Positions 47,861-59,422 of a stretch of 64,000 nucleotides of DNA are shown here, one piece after another; the first letter of the stretch is position 1, and the number at the start of each line of letters is the position of its first letter. The stretch spans positions 3,164,001-3,228,000 of the forward strand of contig OU612071.1 in NCBI GenBank assembly GCA_914767715.1. The letters run 5' to 3'. The position numbers and the translations under genes were made by a program. This DNA comes from Membranipora membranacea. Taxonomy: Eukaryota; Bryozoa; Gymnolaemata; Cheilostomatida; Membraniporidae. The notes below the pieces were generated by a model. The model saw only the letters and a list, made by a program, of their open reading frames with translations. It had not been told where the DNA came from and made no database searches.

Positions 47861-49450
47861 ATCATTTTAGTAGTTACACTTTGTAATTATGTCAAAGGTA
47901 AGCTAATATTATGTAATGAGAGACCATAACCAAGTTTTGTAGATATAGAACATACAGCAAACGCAGTGTAACGATGTTAGATAGCGCTGGCGTTAGGGGT
48001 CGGTAAACGGTGTTGTAGTTTGTGCAAGGGACATTTCTGTTGCTATTTTTAGCAGATAATACAATTTAAATACTTTATAAATGGACTATAAGCCCTCGAT
48101 CTGACATTTCTTACAATAGAATGCAGTCCTCTTATCTTGTCACGCAAACCAAACCTATCTGTGACAGAAATCATAATATTCACTAGTCATCGAGTTTTCG
48201 TACTGTTTACATCGCAGCTAAGAGCACTCAGTTAACCTGTAAGTGTATTTTTCTACAACTCTTTTTACAGTGCATACACACAACACAAATCTCTTATTTC
48301 TTATGTTGTTGAATTGTTATCCCTTGCATTCATTCCTTCATGTGTAGTGTGCAACTTGTCAATGTATAAACATGTCCTCATAATCAACTATTATTTACAG
48401 TTGATGTACACAGGACTAGTCACCTATGCTCATAATTATCATATTGGATCGCTATTATATCCGCTCATAATGCGTGAGTTTTTCTTTGTGTACTATTTAG
48501 AATCATGTACATTTTTCCTTTCGTTAATGCCCTAACCGTTCATTCAATTGAGGAATTAATTGTAACAAGAGAGTTTTTCATTGTTTGATGCTTGTCAGCA
48601 TCACACTAGCTATTTCTCGTAGCATACTCATTCGCTGATTCGTTTTTCTCTCTTACACATATCATTAATTCATTTTACCTTTCCACAGGTTTACCAGTAA
48701 ATCAGTAAAACAATACACTGCGTCACACACACAGAATTCAAAATAGCCTTCGCAATACACACAGCAAATTGAGTTTTTTTTTCAAGTTCAAAGTTGTATT
48801 CCAATACAAGACACATACACTTCAGAGTATAAACGTCCCAATCATTTTTCTAAACCGAGTAAATATCTTGTGATCAGGCACCAATTTGTGGAGGTACAAT
48901 AAAATCTAGCTAGAAATCAGATACTTAGAAAAAAATATCATCAAGAAAATTTTTATTCCATAACTATCCAAAAAGCACATAATTGTACCTAAACTAGTCA
49001 AGTTGTGATATAAAAAAGTAGTAAAACCCCAACGAGTCACAAGATTCAAGATTAAAGGGATGTAGTGAGGACAGTTAAGGTTTAAAATTGGACAGTAACA
49101 TTATTGTGAAAACTCAGTAAACTTAAACGGATATGGGAGAAATTACCCAATTAATCTGAGACAGTTTACTGCTCGCAGTAAGCAAAAGTGTCCGTAAAAT
49201 CCTCAAGAACTCTCATAAAAAGGCAGTTACCCGAGAGAAGAAAATATTAGCTACAGTGCTGATAACACTGACGTCGATCGGTGAAAACATTAATTTGGTG
49301 TTAAAGTTTTAAGATAAATAAGCAAGTTGCAATAGCCTTAATGTGGATGTATGAAGGAGTCTGATTTATCTTAACGAAGAGATAGTTGGTACTAATCCCA
49401 AAAATGAGAGCAATACTCACTTATTATGCCTGTACAGAAAAAAGCGATGC
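47861..49450. other. Non-coding, nothing recognised
   Basis: AT-rich sequence upstream of the minisatellite. No gene or element assigned. Confidence 0.45.
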
Positions 49451-50814
49451 ATACCTCACAGCTAAGCAGAGAAGGAGCTGAATTATACATACCTCACAGC
49501 TAAGCAGAGAAGGAGCTGAATTATACATACCTCACAGCTAAGCAGAGAAGGGGCTGAATTATACATACATCACAGCTAAGCAGAGAAGGGGCTGAATTAT
49601 ACATACATCACAGCTAAGCAGAGAAGGAGCTGAATTATACATACCTCACAGCTAAGCAGAGAAGGGGCTGAATTATACATACCTCACAGCTAAGCAGAGA
49701 AGGGGCTGAATTATACATACATCACAGCTAAGCAGAGAAGGGGCTGAATTATACATACCTCACAGCTAAGCAGAGAAGGAGCTGAATTATACATACCTCA
49801 CAGCTAAGCAGAGAAGGAGCTGAATTATACATACCTCACAGCTAAGCAGAGAAGGGGCTGAATTATACATACATCACAGCTAAGCAGAGAAGGAGCTGAA
49901 TTATACATACCTCACAGCTAAGCAGAGAAGGAGCTGAATTATACATACCTCACAGCTAAGCAGAGAAGGGGCTGAATTATACATACATCACAGCTAAGCA
50001 GAGAAGGAGCTGAATTATACATACCTCACAGCTAAGCAGAGAAGGGGCTGAATTATACATACCTCACAGCTAAGCAGAGAAGGGGCTGAATTATACATAC
50101 CTCACAGCTAAGCAGAGAAGGGGCTGAATTATACATACCTCACAGCTAAGCAGAGAAGGGGCTGAATTATACATACCTCACAGCTAAGCAGAGAAGGGGC
50201 TGAATTATACATACCTCACAGCTAAGCAGAGAAGGAGCTGAATTATACATACCTCACAGCTAAGCAGAGAAGGGGCTGAATTATACATACCTCACAGCTA
50301 AGCAGAGAAGGAGCTGAATTATACATACCTCACAGCTAAGCAGAGAAGGAGCTGAATTATACATACCTCACAGCTAAGCAGAGAAGGGGCTGAATTATAC
50401 ATACCTCACAGCTAAGCAGAGAAGGAGCTGAATTATACATACATCACAGCTAAGCAGAGAAGGAGCTGAATTATACATACCTCACAGCTAAGCAGAGAAG
50501 GGGCTGAATTATACACACCTCACAGCTAAGCAGAGAAGGGGCTGAATTATACATACATCACAGCTAAGCAGAGAAGGAGCTGAATTATACATACCTCACA
50601 GCTAAGCAGAGAAGGGGCTGAATTATACATACATCACAGCTAAGCAGAGAAGGAGCTGAATTATACATACCTCACAGCTAAGCAGAGAAGGAGCTGAATT
50701 ATACATACATCACAGCTAAGCAGAGAAGGAGCTGAATTATACATACCTCACAGCTAAGCAGAGAAGGGGCTGAATTATACACACCTCACAGCTAAGCAGA
50801 GAAGGGGCTGAATT
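49451..50814 (+). repeat. 38-bp minisatellite, 36 units
   Basis: Unit: ATACCTCACAGCTAAGCAGA then GAAGGAGCTGAATTATAC, repeated without a break at exactly 38 bp. Two positions vary (ACCTCAC/ACATCAC and AAGGAGC/AAGGGGC), plus a rarer CATACC/CACACC change in units 29 and 36; otherwise units are identical. The period is not a multiple of three, so it is not a coding repeat. Each unit has CAGCT...AGCTG, able to pair weakly. Strong homogenisation implies recent expansion. Confidence 0.97.
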
Positions 50815-52529
50815 TTTAACATTACATATTTTGTTAGACAGGAGTGCTACAACTCTTTTCATTATAAGTCTTATGCAGAAGTACTGCATTGCTATAGCCT
50901 TTAAATAGCATATTGAATACAAATTGAGCATGTTAATAATGAACTTAGATCACAATCAATTGCTGAATTAGCATTTATTGTTTGGTGAGATATGGTGTTA
51001 TCATAGAAAGTAACATTATGCGAGATTACTAAATAATTTAAACCTTTAAGGTATAGTAATGCCTAAAAAAAAATTGTCCGAATTAGTTGATTTTGGCATA
51101 TATGGAAGACCATCTAGGTAGGAGTATATTTCTATGAGAGTCGAGGACGTAACGTCTTTTGACGTCGCGTCATGACTGCTCGAAAATCACATATTTTGCT
51201 GGAAAGGAAACTTTCAGGCAGCTGTAGCATAGAGATGGAATTGGTTTTCTTCTTGATTTTTGAATAGCGGTTTATAAAGAAGGTGAGGTTGAATTATTTA
51301 TCATCATATTCCTTCAATTTGGCTCCTGAGTGCTTTTTTGTGCACGATGAAGTAACGCATAATTTTGTGCCAGACATGAGGTTTCTTATTGGTGTCCTCA
51401 CAGCTGAATTCTAATCTGACAGCATAAAAAACACTAGTTAACAATTCTAGAGACTTCAAAATGTATATATATGGAAAAAAATATTCTCCTACGTAGACTT
51501 TGGGAGTGGACACCACCGTGTAAAGGAAAGTAATATTTGCTCATTAGCTCAACTGTGCATTTAGTTATTTATCTAACACAATTTGAGCACCTGACATGAT
51601 TTAAATTGTATCTGTTGCATGCATTGACTCCTCATGACAACGGCGTGACCAATGTGTAAGTGATAAACAATCATTGATGCTCTACATGCTCTCGTTTCTA
51701 TCAGTAGGGGATGTTTGGTTATTTTCTCAATGACAAAACATGGTATGATATGGAGTTATTTTTCTGAAGATATAGAAGGCCTCAGCCTTGGTTGATTGCC
51801 AGTTATTTTAGTAAACCAACTGATAACAGCGGCGTGATGTTGTTCTTCAACTTAGCTACTTTAGCAACAACTGTATCACCTCTCAAAGTTGACCTACTGA
51901 ACACAGGAAGCAAATCTGCTCTATGGGGGTGACTCACCTCTTGAATCACAATTTGTCACTTATCCCCTTTGAATTCCACATTCATATTTCTTGGAAGGTG
52001 TGAGTTATGATTTAACTTTGTTTTATGATGGTTTTTGACGAGTTTGGACATGTTTATCCATATCTGTGGCCAAAAATACGACATAATCTCCACTTCGGTA
52101 ATCAGATAATAATTTTTTATGAATGAAACAGAGATGTTTCCGGTTGTCCTAATTTGATGACCAATAATTTGGGAATCAGCAGGATATTTCAACATCAGCT
52201 GTAAAAAAGACAGAGTGAATTGTCTTCCTCCTGACATTGAAAAGACAACTTTGTGCATATTTTAGCCTGTTCTGTCATATTCAAATATCCTATTTTCTTA
52301 TGATCAATGCTGTCATTATCCTCTGATTGTCATGCCCAAAGCAGTTGTTTGTGTTATCAGACTGCTATTACACCATCATGTCCAGCTGATAGCTGATTTC
52401 ACACACTGCAGGTATAGCTCGTTGCGTCATGCGCAAAGTGTGAAGAATTTCATTCATAAATAATTTTCTCGCGCTCTGCTTCATAGTATTCATAGTAATT
52501 GTAGTAAATACTGTAATTAGCACTACAAA
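50815..52529. other. Non-coding, nothing recognised
   Basis: Open frames on the minus strand (51304-51516, 51956-52258) show no family pattern. Confidence 0.4.
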
Positions 52530-52637
52530 ATAAACCGATGAAGATATTGCAAAAAAATTTTTTGTATGAGCAATAGTTTCAAATTACCTATCCAACCATA
52601 AAGGTATTATAAAAATTCACCGACACCGTTACTATAC

Positions 52638-52832
52638 CTAAAGATGACAATTTGCGGCATGACCATAAAACTCAATACCATAAATCAAATGTGGATAAAA
52701 GAATGTGTAATACAAATTTATCATCGTGGGAATATCAAAATATGGTCGTACACTACGCATTAAAAATAGGATGTAGTTCAATTTCCGACAAACTTCTAAA
52801 TTAAGGGTTTTAAAAATAATTCTCTCATCAAG
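52638..52832 (-). mobile_element. LINE C-terminal fragment (reverse)
   Basis: The reverse frame LEVCRKLNYILFLMRSVRPY, then FDIPTMINLYYTFFYPHLIY and GIEFYGH, has the layout of the region after the RT palm in CR1/Jockey-type elements. It abuts a plus-strand LINE piece head to head at about 52832. Confidence 0.6.
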
Positions 52833-53072
52833 GTCCAGTATTATGGAACATCTATACAAATGACCTCACTCCTGACGTGCCACATATAAAATACACAGAC
52901 GATTCAACCATCTATCACGCTATAATAAAAGCGAATGCTGATATTACTGACATAACACCGAGAACAGCCATATTACTGAAACCCCATGAAAACCAACTCA
53001 AGAATGCAGCTGTTCAAGCAACATTATGGTGCGAGAAGAATAGCATGCTTCTGAATGCCGCTAAATCCCAGT

Positions 53073-53250
53073 CGATTTGAATCCCAAATCCCAAACATTG
53101 ATCCACAAACCCCAAAATGTGACCCTCAAACCCGAATTTTTGACTGTCAAATCCTACATTGCATGCCCCAGGCACCAATATCTGAACTCTAAACCCTAAA
53201 CATGGTTCGAGAAGAATAGAATACTTCTGAATGCCGCTAAATCCCAGTCA
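53073..53250 (+). repeat. Filler plus repeated RT segment
   Basis: The segment GCGAGAAGAATAGCATGCTT ... CTAAATCCCAGTC at 53028-53072 occurs again at 53208-53250. The 135 bp in between is made of variants of CAAACCC, CCAAATCCC and AAACCCTAAAC. Confidence 0.8.
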
Positions 53251-54373
53251 ACTCAGTGACTCATATGGATTTTGTAGTTCAATAACTTCAGGAATTATCA
53301 TCTCCTTGTTTGTATAAATATTTAAACCAGAGTTATTACCCCACAAATTGTACATACATATAGAAAGTCTTTTGTTCTGCTAAACAAAATCCACAAGAAA
53401 TTTAGAAGAATAGAAACAAAAGACAGTGGATATTCTAGTTTGTCTCAACTGATTTGTCTGTTGATTGAAATCCAAGCAGTTTTGAGTTTGACACGCTATA
53501 CTAAAATTAAGTGTCGATGCTAATTCCATGAATCCAATTTGGCACTCAAATGTTGCCACACCAACATATGGAAACATTGTGATTTTGAAATAGAATTCAA
53601 TGCACACAAAATTTTGCTATACTTAACTATTACTAAGCAAAAGTAATGGAGAAAAATTTATGCAGCAGCAGTGAATTTTTGTCAATTCTAACTATAATAA
53701 GATCCGAAAATTAACAAGTGATATTATCAATACACACAACTACTGGTCAATTAAATTTGATTTTGATTCTGCAAGGTTTTGGTAGCTTTGGTCTTAGCCT
53801 TGTATGGTCTTTTTAAATCAGCCTATCGTATACCATGCTCACTGAGTTGGAACTTTATCGACAGAGAACTGGGGACTAGGAGGTATAAAGTTTCCTTAAA
53901 CAAACTTGTCAAATTGATGATAATCTAGAGCAGCAGCATTTAACTCAGGATGGCAGCATTAGGGCTGCAACAACTTAGTATCTAATAGTTTCCTCTACTC
54001 TTTTTTCTCTATGATACTTTTAAATTTCTTGCCACAAGTTAGTATTACTGGTATGTGGGGTAGAGTCAATAGTGTATTCGTCGGAAGGGCTTTTAGGGGG
54101 CTTGACCCTACCAATTTTCAGCGTGTCAATTTTGAAAATCCTCTTGCAACCTCTTACACCTTCAATAACCAGACGCCCAGAGGGGCCACTGTGAGATTGG
54201 TTGGGATAATGAATGGATTAGGCCGGTTGATATGGTGTGATTTGCCACTTCTTACATGTTTTGAGGTTAAGTTGTCATCAATGAGTTTTAAACTGATATT
54301 TTTGACATAAGGTAGGCTATGGTCAGAAATATGATATTGCCGCTGTCTGAATCATTATCAAGCAAGTCTCAAT

Positions 54374-54700
54374 TTAAGATGCCCGTCGAATGAAATAACA
54401 CCCATGCATAATGTTTGTTGCAGCAAAGTCAAAATCATCAACCAGCTCATGAATGAGCTCCATAATTCGATAAATTTTCCATGGACGGTTTCTGCAGCAA
54501 GCCGGTCGATAATTTTCCTTCCAAAATGGGCTGGAACATATTAAACTACCTCTATTCCTCAGATAGTTCCTCAATATCCTTCCCTGCGGGAAGACTTTCC
54601 AACGCATTTCCTGTACCCAGCCTGGTTTGCCTATACAAAATCCATGGATACAGCCCTGGGTAGAATAGGCAGAGCAGTGCAATAGCCAATTAGCATGATG
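54374..54700 (-). pseudogene. Decayed open frames within the transposon
   Basis: Two reverse frames alternate: ILYRQTRLGTGNALESLPAG followed by KDIEELSEE and stop, and CCRNRPWKIYRIMELIHELV with further codons. Such alternation fits an old coding region with frameshifts, possibly part of the element's transposase. Not identified. Confidence 0.25.
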
Positions 54701-55859
54701 TTTCCCTTGGACTGCCCTTAAAACAGGCTTGCATCATGAAATTCCTGTGACACAGAATAAATGTCTTTCATTATGTTTTTGTCAACAATCTGAGAAAATA
54801 ACTATAGCAAACGCCACTAGGCACTGATTTTTGTCATCCTTGATTTTGGTGCACCAATCTACACATATTTAGAATTAATACCAATAAAATGATCGTCTGA
54901 AATAACCAGGGAGGGTGGCATATACCCTCTCCCACCCTCCCTGAAATATCAAACTCAAGCAATTAAATTTGAGTCCATAATTTCAAACAATTTGATATTG
55001 CCCTCTACAATATAGCTAGTCTACAGGAGCGAACTCTTACTGCAGGAGCCATTGGAAATTTTTGGCAATAACAGGATAATCTCATTCATTGAACACAGAC
55101 CATTTATAAGAGATTTTCTCAAGTAACATTACATAGCACACTTTCATGTGTAAATACCTAGAGATAATAATCAGCCTTCACTCTATTGTTTCTGGGCGAT
55201 TAGGCTTCACATCTATTGTAAACTTAATGTCAATGAAACTATGTCAAAGAGACATGAGACGCCTATCCTTGTTTAGGTGAACAAACTCAGAGTAATTGTC
55301 ACAAGAAGATGTTTCAATAACAAACCCAGGTGAAATCACCAAGCAGGGTTTATGGTTATGGTCAATCATCACATTGGGCCTATTTGAAACGCTGGTAATA
55401 CACAGTACTCAAAACTTGTGAAAAAATACGTAATCAAGTGTTTACAGCTGAGAAGAAATGTGTTTCCCTGATCTGACAAAACACTAGAGTCTAGAAGTTT
55501 GGAAGTATTACAACATAACGCAGTGGAATTGCTGTGTGTGCCCCTGTACAAGTACAATGTAAGATGGTAGGAGATACAATGCTTGGATGCTGCTTGAATT
55601 TGCTACTCTTTGACAGGGATTTGCGAGATCCTGTTACTATTGTCATTGCTAATAGTGTTGCTTTATGTGTAATTGCTTGTAAGGTTATGATCTGGGCAAG
55701 ATAGTGAAACTTGGTGGCCTGAAAGTGGAAGAGGCAAGCTCATAAGACTTGACAAATTATCTTATAGGTATTAAAAATGAAGAGTGTACTGTGATCACAT
55801 TCACTATGGTCCCATGCTTTGATTTTGTGGTTCACTCCAATTTCGAATGTTTAGAATCC

Positions 55860-55990
55860 AGTGGATTCTAACCGTTCCCATGATGGGAAAAACATGAAAA
55901 GAATCTGCCGCAGCCCCGGCCTGCCACGTGTAATCCCTTTGAAGGCATTGTGTGCAAGCACGCTAACCATTCAGCCACGTCGCCAATTAG
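55860..55990 (-). mobile_element. tRNA-derived SINE (reverse)
   Basis: The reverse strand reads GGCGACGTGGCTGAATGGTT, then AGCGTGCTTGC, close to the box A region of the SINE at 35640-35740. Box B is degenerate. Confidence 0.5.
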
Positions 55991-57400
55991 GAAATAGATC
56001 GAATAAACACGGTATGGATATTCGCGTCCAAAAAGTCATTCGTCACAATCGGAATTTGGTTTTAATGCCATTTCCATGGGGCGATTACTTACTCCCGAAA
56101 TCCTTACAAAATCGAATCTTGGGAACATAGTGATTAACCCCCATTCATGTGCACTGAAATGATTAAGGTAAAATACTGCCGGTCCCTGTTTTAGAATCCT
56201 AATATTCTCTGTCATGTGGAGGTTTCTAAAATTACTGGTTTTTCTATCATACCTAAGTAATTTTTATATTCTGCTTTCACATTTAAAGAAAGGGTTCCAT
56301 CTTCATTTTAGGAACAGTCAGCATTCGATGCTCATAATCTGTTATCATTTCAAGTGATGTCATGTTAGAAGACAAGACTACGGGTTCACATCAAATGTTC
56401 ATTGTGATATTATTTTGTAACATTGTATTGTGCTGAGTTTGTGGCCTCTATACGATTCAATGATTTTCATTGTTTCAACAGTTGGTAAACAAAGGAATCC
56501 TTTTATGCTGGGCCTAGTTCTATAAAATAGAGGATAAATGTACCATGTCAGCTTGCATCGAAAGCTTATATGAGAAAACTGAGAATCAATTTTGAGAAAT
56601 GCTGCATTAAATGAAGAGAAATAGCGATAGAGTGACCCAAAATGATTCATATATTGATATCGTCATAATGTGGTTAGCAAAAAAATTTGACGCTTCTAGC
56701 ATAATGTAGAAGTGCATTTTAATTGAGTCATCTGGTTAAAAGATAATTTTTTGCTAACATTTCATCATTTTTTATGAAATTCATGATTTTTTGCATTCAT
56801 TTCTTGGATTAAATAGTAATCCAACCACCAAGCCTGGACAATAACTTTCAATCAATTTGTGATGGTTTATGCATCAAATTAAAAAAATGTAGGGGGAGAT
56901 AACGAGGAAACCATATGATTCACTGAGTAATAATCTTCACGCTGCAGAAAACAATCAACATCAACCCAAACAGCATTAACGACTAAGCAGTCAGTAACAG
57001 TGACAATGTGAAACTGTTGGGTGTCACATTCGATCGTCATCTGAAGTTTTCTGTGTATGTCTTAACGATTATCGAAAAGTGTCGACCAAAATTTCACGCG
57101 ATGTGCCAACTGAGGAAAGCAGGGGTCAGTACTCGCCACATAACCTTCTTCTACCAGACCCGCGTACTGCCTCATATAACATACGCTGCACAATGCTTGT
57201 TTCCGCATCTAGGGAAAGGTGATGCAGAAAGACTCGAGAAATACCAACGCCACTGTCTCCGGTTTATCTACCCAGACCTCGAGCAGACCAAAAATCGCCT
57301 TCAAGAAACCGGGTTGCCAACCATCACCACCAGATTAACAACTCTGTGTGAGAAAATTGTTTGACAAACTTTCACATTCATTTTAATTCAGTATTCAGTT

Positions 57401-58041
57401 TCTTCACCTGCATCAGTATCTATTCGATACAAGGTGAGATCTGCACAGCTTTGAGCACCTTACTTATTTTACCACTTTATTAAATAAGCAGAAATAAACA
57501 ATAAACTATAGAATAATTTTGGTATTCTAATTGGTTTGCCAGCTAAGAGAGGAACACGGCATATGTGATCACACCAGGCCAAACTCCATTCATACTATCT
57601 TTATAAGCATACTGCAGAGAGAACTTGCTATAATGCTGACCCCAGAGTCCAGCTATCCGAGACCACACCAACAACAAACAGTTTGGCGCTATCGTTAACA
57701 TATATGGACATCACTAAAAAATTATCCTGAATTTGTATACAACGTCTAAAAAATTAATCTATATTATCTTTTTTTTTTGTATTATTGGATGTTGATGCAA
57801 ATAAATGGATGAGTATAGAAATCATACTTGTTCAGATTTTCAGCTCTTTGTCATGATTGAAGCATCCGTTTTAAGAAGCGAAATAAAAATGTGCTTGTTG
57901 AATTTGCAGATTTGTCAGATTTTTATTATTAACAAGTTATCATAGAACAGTGCTTACCACACCTAACATTATCTGGGAGTTAGCGTCTCTGGATATATCT
58001 TATATAGATGTCTGTGTCAATTAGTTAGTCAGTTAGTTATA
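57401..58041. other. Non-coding between LINE tail and RING gene
   Basis: AT-rich. It probably includes the 3' flank or 3'UTR of the minus-strand RING/light-chain gene. No clear AATAAA assigned. Confidence 0.4.
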
Positions 58042-58367
58042 TCAGGGTTTACTCTTCCATAGCTTAAAATAACATTGTCCTACTCTAAGAAATATTTCAT
58101 TATCACCATAATGAGTATAAGAAGCTTGTACTTTATCACCCTGACGTTGAACATAACAGCACCACTCTCCCTCCTCCTCAGCATTAAACTTCTCCTTCAC
58201 ATATTTAGCTCTCTGGAAGTAATTATCACTCTTCTGTACAGCCTCTATAGCAGTAAGTACAGCCTTCTCTCTCAGACGATCTTCTGTCATCTTTGTGTCC
58301 TTCCAGCTGATCTGACAGGGTCCGAGTTTATCATCTGATCCTCCTGAGGTGAGAGCTGCCTGACCAC
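58042..58367 (-). CDS. Exon: dynein-light-chain-like domain
   Basis: Reads GQAALTSGGSDDKLGPCQIS then WKDTK, then MTEDRL and the LC8-like fold ending FKLWKSKP. Conserved LC8-like positions include the YVKEKFN helix, WCCYV strand, SYTH and VGQ. Confidence 0.8.
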
Positions 58368-59422
58368 CTGTAGACGTGGAGGAAAAAATATTTACTTATC
58401 AGTATCAGAACGCGTTAATAATTCAGCTAAATCTAAAAATATAATATCATAAAGTATATCTCTGCAAAGAAAAAAATGAGAATTATAGCCTGCTTTTTAT
58501 GGCCACTTTTCTGGCCGCTTAGATCTGAATAATTGCATTGGCATGTTTCCCAATCACTATGGTTCGATGCTTAGTCCATTCCCGTTTCGAATGATGAATG
58601 CTAACGATTTCCATAATAAAAAAACATTACGAGAGATCTTCTGCTGCTAGGATTTGTTTACTTTATGTCATTGTCATAGTAAGGAGGGTCAGAGGCAAAA
58701 GAATAGCTCCCTGCTACCTAAAATCTTTTTCTAACTCGATTTTGCTGTTTTAAAGGGAGGAAGCAATTCCCCTGTATTTCAGGCTCCAGAATGAATTTAA
58801 TCATATTTAAAAGTCAAACTAGATATGCAGCAAACGCAAGGAAAGTATTTTATTTTCTTTCAGTGCTAGCTTGGAAGAGCACGGAGGAGTTCCACATAAA
58901 ATAAGATATAAATGATTCTCCTATTAGAGTGGAGAGACGACACAAAAGTATTCAAATATCTGATCTGAACCATTTGATGCGATTATGGTCACCTGATACC
59001 CACTGCGCAAAATCAATTCCTATTCAGAGCTTATTCCATGCGGGATAATGATTGTATAAATAGATGAAGTTATACCGCCAAGGGTTAATTGATTAATGTC
59101 ATAATATAAGTTAACGTTAGAGTAACTATGACCTACCCTTATTAAGATCGATCCCAGCGATATTAGGCAGGTCCATATTAGGTGTCAGGTTCCTTATATC
59201 ACTCTTCTTTGGTACCGTCAGCTTGAAGCAGGCCTGACACGGCTGCTTACAGCCCTCACTCCAGTCACTGTGCTGACCCTCCAGACATGTGATACAGAAG
59301 TTATGTCCACATGACAGAGAGACTACCTGACCATGAACAGCACTACACTTCCAGCATCTCATCAGAGTGACTGTGGTCACTCTCACCTGAGCCATGACAG
59401 GATTGTTGTATAGTACAGAATG
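58042..59422 (-). CDS. RING finger - dynein-light-chain-like protein, two exons
   Basis: Exon 59422-59137 follows TTTTACAG and ends AATAAGG|GTAGGT; exon 58367-58042 follows GTCTACAG and completes the split Gly codon. From the ATG at 59395 the product is about 194 residues. Residues 14-56 form a textbook C3HC4 RING: C14, C17, C29, H31, C34, C37, C53, C56 (CWKC...SCGHNFCITC...PCQAC). Residues 113-194 (MTEDRLREKAVLTAIEAVQK ... WCCYVQR...SYTH...VGQCYFKLWKS) follow the dynein light chain LC8 pattern of two helices and beta strands. RING domains usually act as ubiquitin ligases and LC8-like folds as dimeric peptide binders, so a dimerising ligase is plausible but inferred. The start could lie in an earlier exon, because the frame is open up to the acceptor. 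Confidence 0.82.
59137..59422 (-). CDS. Exon: C3HC4 RING
   Basis: Holds all eight zinc ligands and a linker (TVPKKSDIRNLTPNMDLPNI then AGIDLNK). Decayed copies of its second half are in both inverted-repeat arms (1047-1126, 15899-15978). Confidence 0.85.

Larger units (their letters stand above)
53251..56928. mobile_element. Candidate TIR DNA transposon inside the LINE
   Basis: Ends ACTCAGTGACTCATATGG and CCATATGATTCACTGAGT are inverted repeats with one mismatch in 18, and they stand exactly where the LINE frame breaks off and resumes. Length is 3678 bp. No target duplication longer than about one base is visible. No recognised transposase: open frames at 54011-54310 (+), 54374-54682 (-) and 53380-53607 (-) have no motifs I can name. 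The superfamily is undetermined. It contains a SINE at about 55.9 kb. Confidence 0.6.
52833..57400 (+). mobile_element. LINE fragment interrupted by a 3.7-kb insertion
   Basis: The left part (52833-53072) reads GPVLWNIYTNDLTPD, PHIKYTDDSTIYHAI and CEKNSMLLNAAKSQS, the RT palm with a YTDD box. The right part (56929-57364) resumes the frame with IFTLQKTININPN, one stop, then NVKLLGVTFDRHLKFSVYV, YQTRVLPHITYAAQCLFPHL and LEKYQRHCLRFIYPDLEQ. Between them lie a duplicated end with filler (53073-53250) and a TIR-bounded insertion (53251-56928). The 5' part is missing. Degenerate. Confidence 0.82.

Noticed and set aside
49451-50814. Regular short repeats resembling a CRISPR array
   Set aside because: Units follow one another with no unique spacers, no cas-like genes are present, and the setting is a eukaryotic genome. 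It is a minisatellite.
54011-54310. 99-codon open frame inside the TIR element as transposase
   Set aside because: No acidic triad context or known transposase motif. Kept only as part of the element.
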